Shown here: positions 63,782-64,000 of the stretch, in pieces | How the letters are laid out: each line of letters begins with the position of its first letter | Position numbering within the stretch: position 1 is the first letter of the stretch | Assembly: GCF_900114375.1 (NCBI RefSeq) | Contig: NZ_FOSV01000019.1 | Coordinates: 1 to 64,000, forward strand | Reading direction: 5' to 3' | DNA length: 64,000 nt | Source: Methylorubrum salsuginis | Lineage (GTDB): Bacteria > Pseudomonadota > Alphaproteobacteria > Rhizobiales > Beijerinckiaceae | Notes under the pieces: generated by a model | Database searches by the model: none | What the model was told of the DNA's origin: nothing | The model's input: the letters and a program-made list of their open reading frames with translations, nothing else | Translations under genes and position numbers: made by a program

Positions 63782-64000
63782 GTGCCCCCTTCCGATCTCC
63801 CGCCGCGTTTCGCCGACTGGTTCTCCGAGCGCGGCTGGCAGCCCCGCCCGCACCAGCTCGAACTTCTGGCAACCGTACGGGCCGGCCGCTCGGCGCTCCT
63901 CGTGGCCCCGACCGGAGCGGGCAAGACGCTGGCCGGGTTCCTGCCGAGCCTCGTCGAGCTGTCCGAGGCGGGGCGGGGCAAGGGGCAGGACAAGGGGCAA
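63782..64000 (+). CDS. ligase-associated DEXH-box DNA helicase (Lhr-like), 5' part
   Basis: The first 73 codons of a large helicase run off the right edge. It starts at GTG 63782. The sequence DLPPRFADWFSERGWQPRPH followed by QLELLATVRAGRSALLVAPT and Walker A APTGAGKTLAGFLPSLVEL matches the N-terminus of the Lhr-type helicases that accompany ATP-dependent DNA ligase and exonuclease in a DNA-damage module. Partner genes would lie beyond the window. The weak ribosome-binding site leaves the precise start open. Confidence 0.8.
   Translation, partial: MPPSDLPPRFADWFSERGWQPRPHQLELLATVRAGRSALLVAPTGAGKTLAGFLPSLVELSEAGRGKGQDKGQ

Overview
The window is a chromosomal segment of a high-GC alphaproteobacterium. 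It most probably comes from the Methylobacterium/Methylorubrum group (Hyphomicrobiales). This rests on the very high GC of nearly all genes, the zapA / 6S RNA / 5-formyl-THF cyclo-ligase block, a second glutamyl-tRNA synthetase, a class I PHA synthase, MEKHLA, DUF2865 and DUF6460-type proteins, and two sites resembling promoters of the PhyR/EcfG general stress sigma factor. The genus is inferred from gene content and recall, not from a database search. Most of the window is core genome, with few accessory insertions. I saw no tRNA, rRNA, CRISPR array, prophage or complete insertion sequence.

Layout. 1-306 is the tail of an IS1182-like transposase that runs off the left edge. 1.1-4.0 kb carries a phosphodiesterase, 5-formyl-THF cyclo-ligase, 6S RNA, an AT-rich membrane-protein gene, zapA and its coiled-coil partner, all on the minus strand. 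4.4-10.3 kb is a central-carbon block (gap, an unknown membrane protein, pgk, class II fba), followed by a ThiE-like protein and a Sel1-repeat protein. 10.4-16.1 kb has an orphan receiver and an orphan Hpt protein back to back, then pal, cpoB, tilS and ftsH. 16.2-21.9 kb holds a TauE-type transporter, glmM, two tandem paralogous outer-membrane proteins and the second gltX. 22-29.6 kb is more accessory: an AT-rich orphan gene, an MFS exporter with a methyltransferase, a long low-complexity OmpA-family protein, DUF2865, CreA and small secreted proteins.

29.9-40.3 kb contains cysS, the phosphatidylethanolamine genes psd-pssA, a PAS-GGDEF protein, an Atm1-like ABC exporter, a LysM protein, a LOG-family enzyme with a methyltransferase, and rpsD. 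40.6-49.8 kb has a lytic transglycosylase, rplS, a putative HExxH protein, an Nfu scaffold, tsaB-rimI-plsC, a MEKHLA protein, a PH-like membrane protein, miaB and phoH. 49.8-64 kb holds small secreted proteins, an AlaC-type aminotransferase, phaC, a TrmJ-type methyltransferase, a quinone-oxidoreductase-like dehydrogenase, a tiny hydrophilic protein (54 aa) behind a stress-type promoter, an L,D-transpeptidase, metY, another lone receiver, glcF, an alpha/beta hydrolase, and the start of a ligase-associated DEXH helicase cut by the right edge.

Themes. Envelope and division functions recur (ZapA and partner, Pal-CpoB, FtsH, GlmM, lytic transglycosylase, L,D-transpeptidase, LysM protein, PE synthesis). 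Translation and tRNA modification genes also recur (TilS, MiaB, TsaB, RimI, CysS, GltX, S4, L19, TrmJ). The items most worth a second look are the small hydrophilic protein with its promoter, the OmpA low-complexity protein, two AT-rich orphan genes, two families of palindromic intergenic repeats, and a terminator-like hairpin facing the wrong way at about 52.0 kb. I did not find a clear multi-gene system that looks wholly new.
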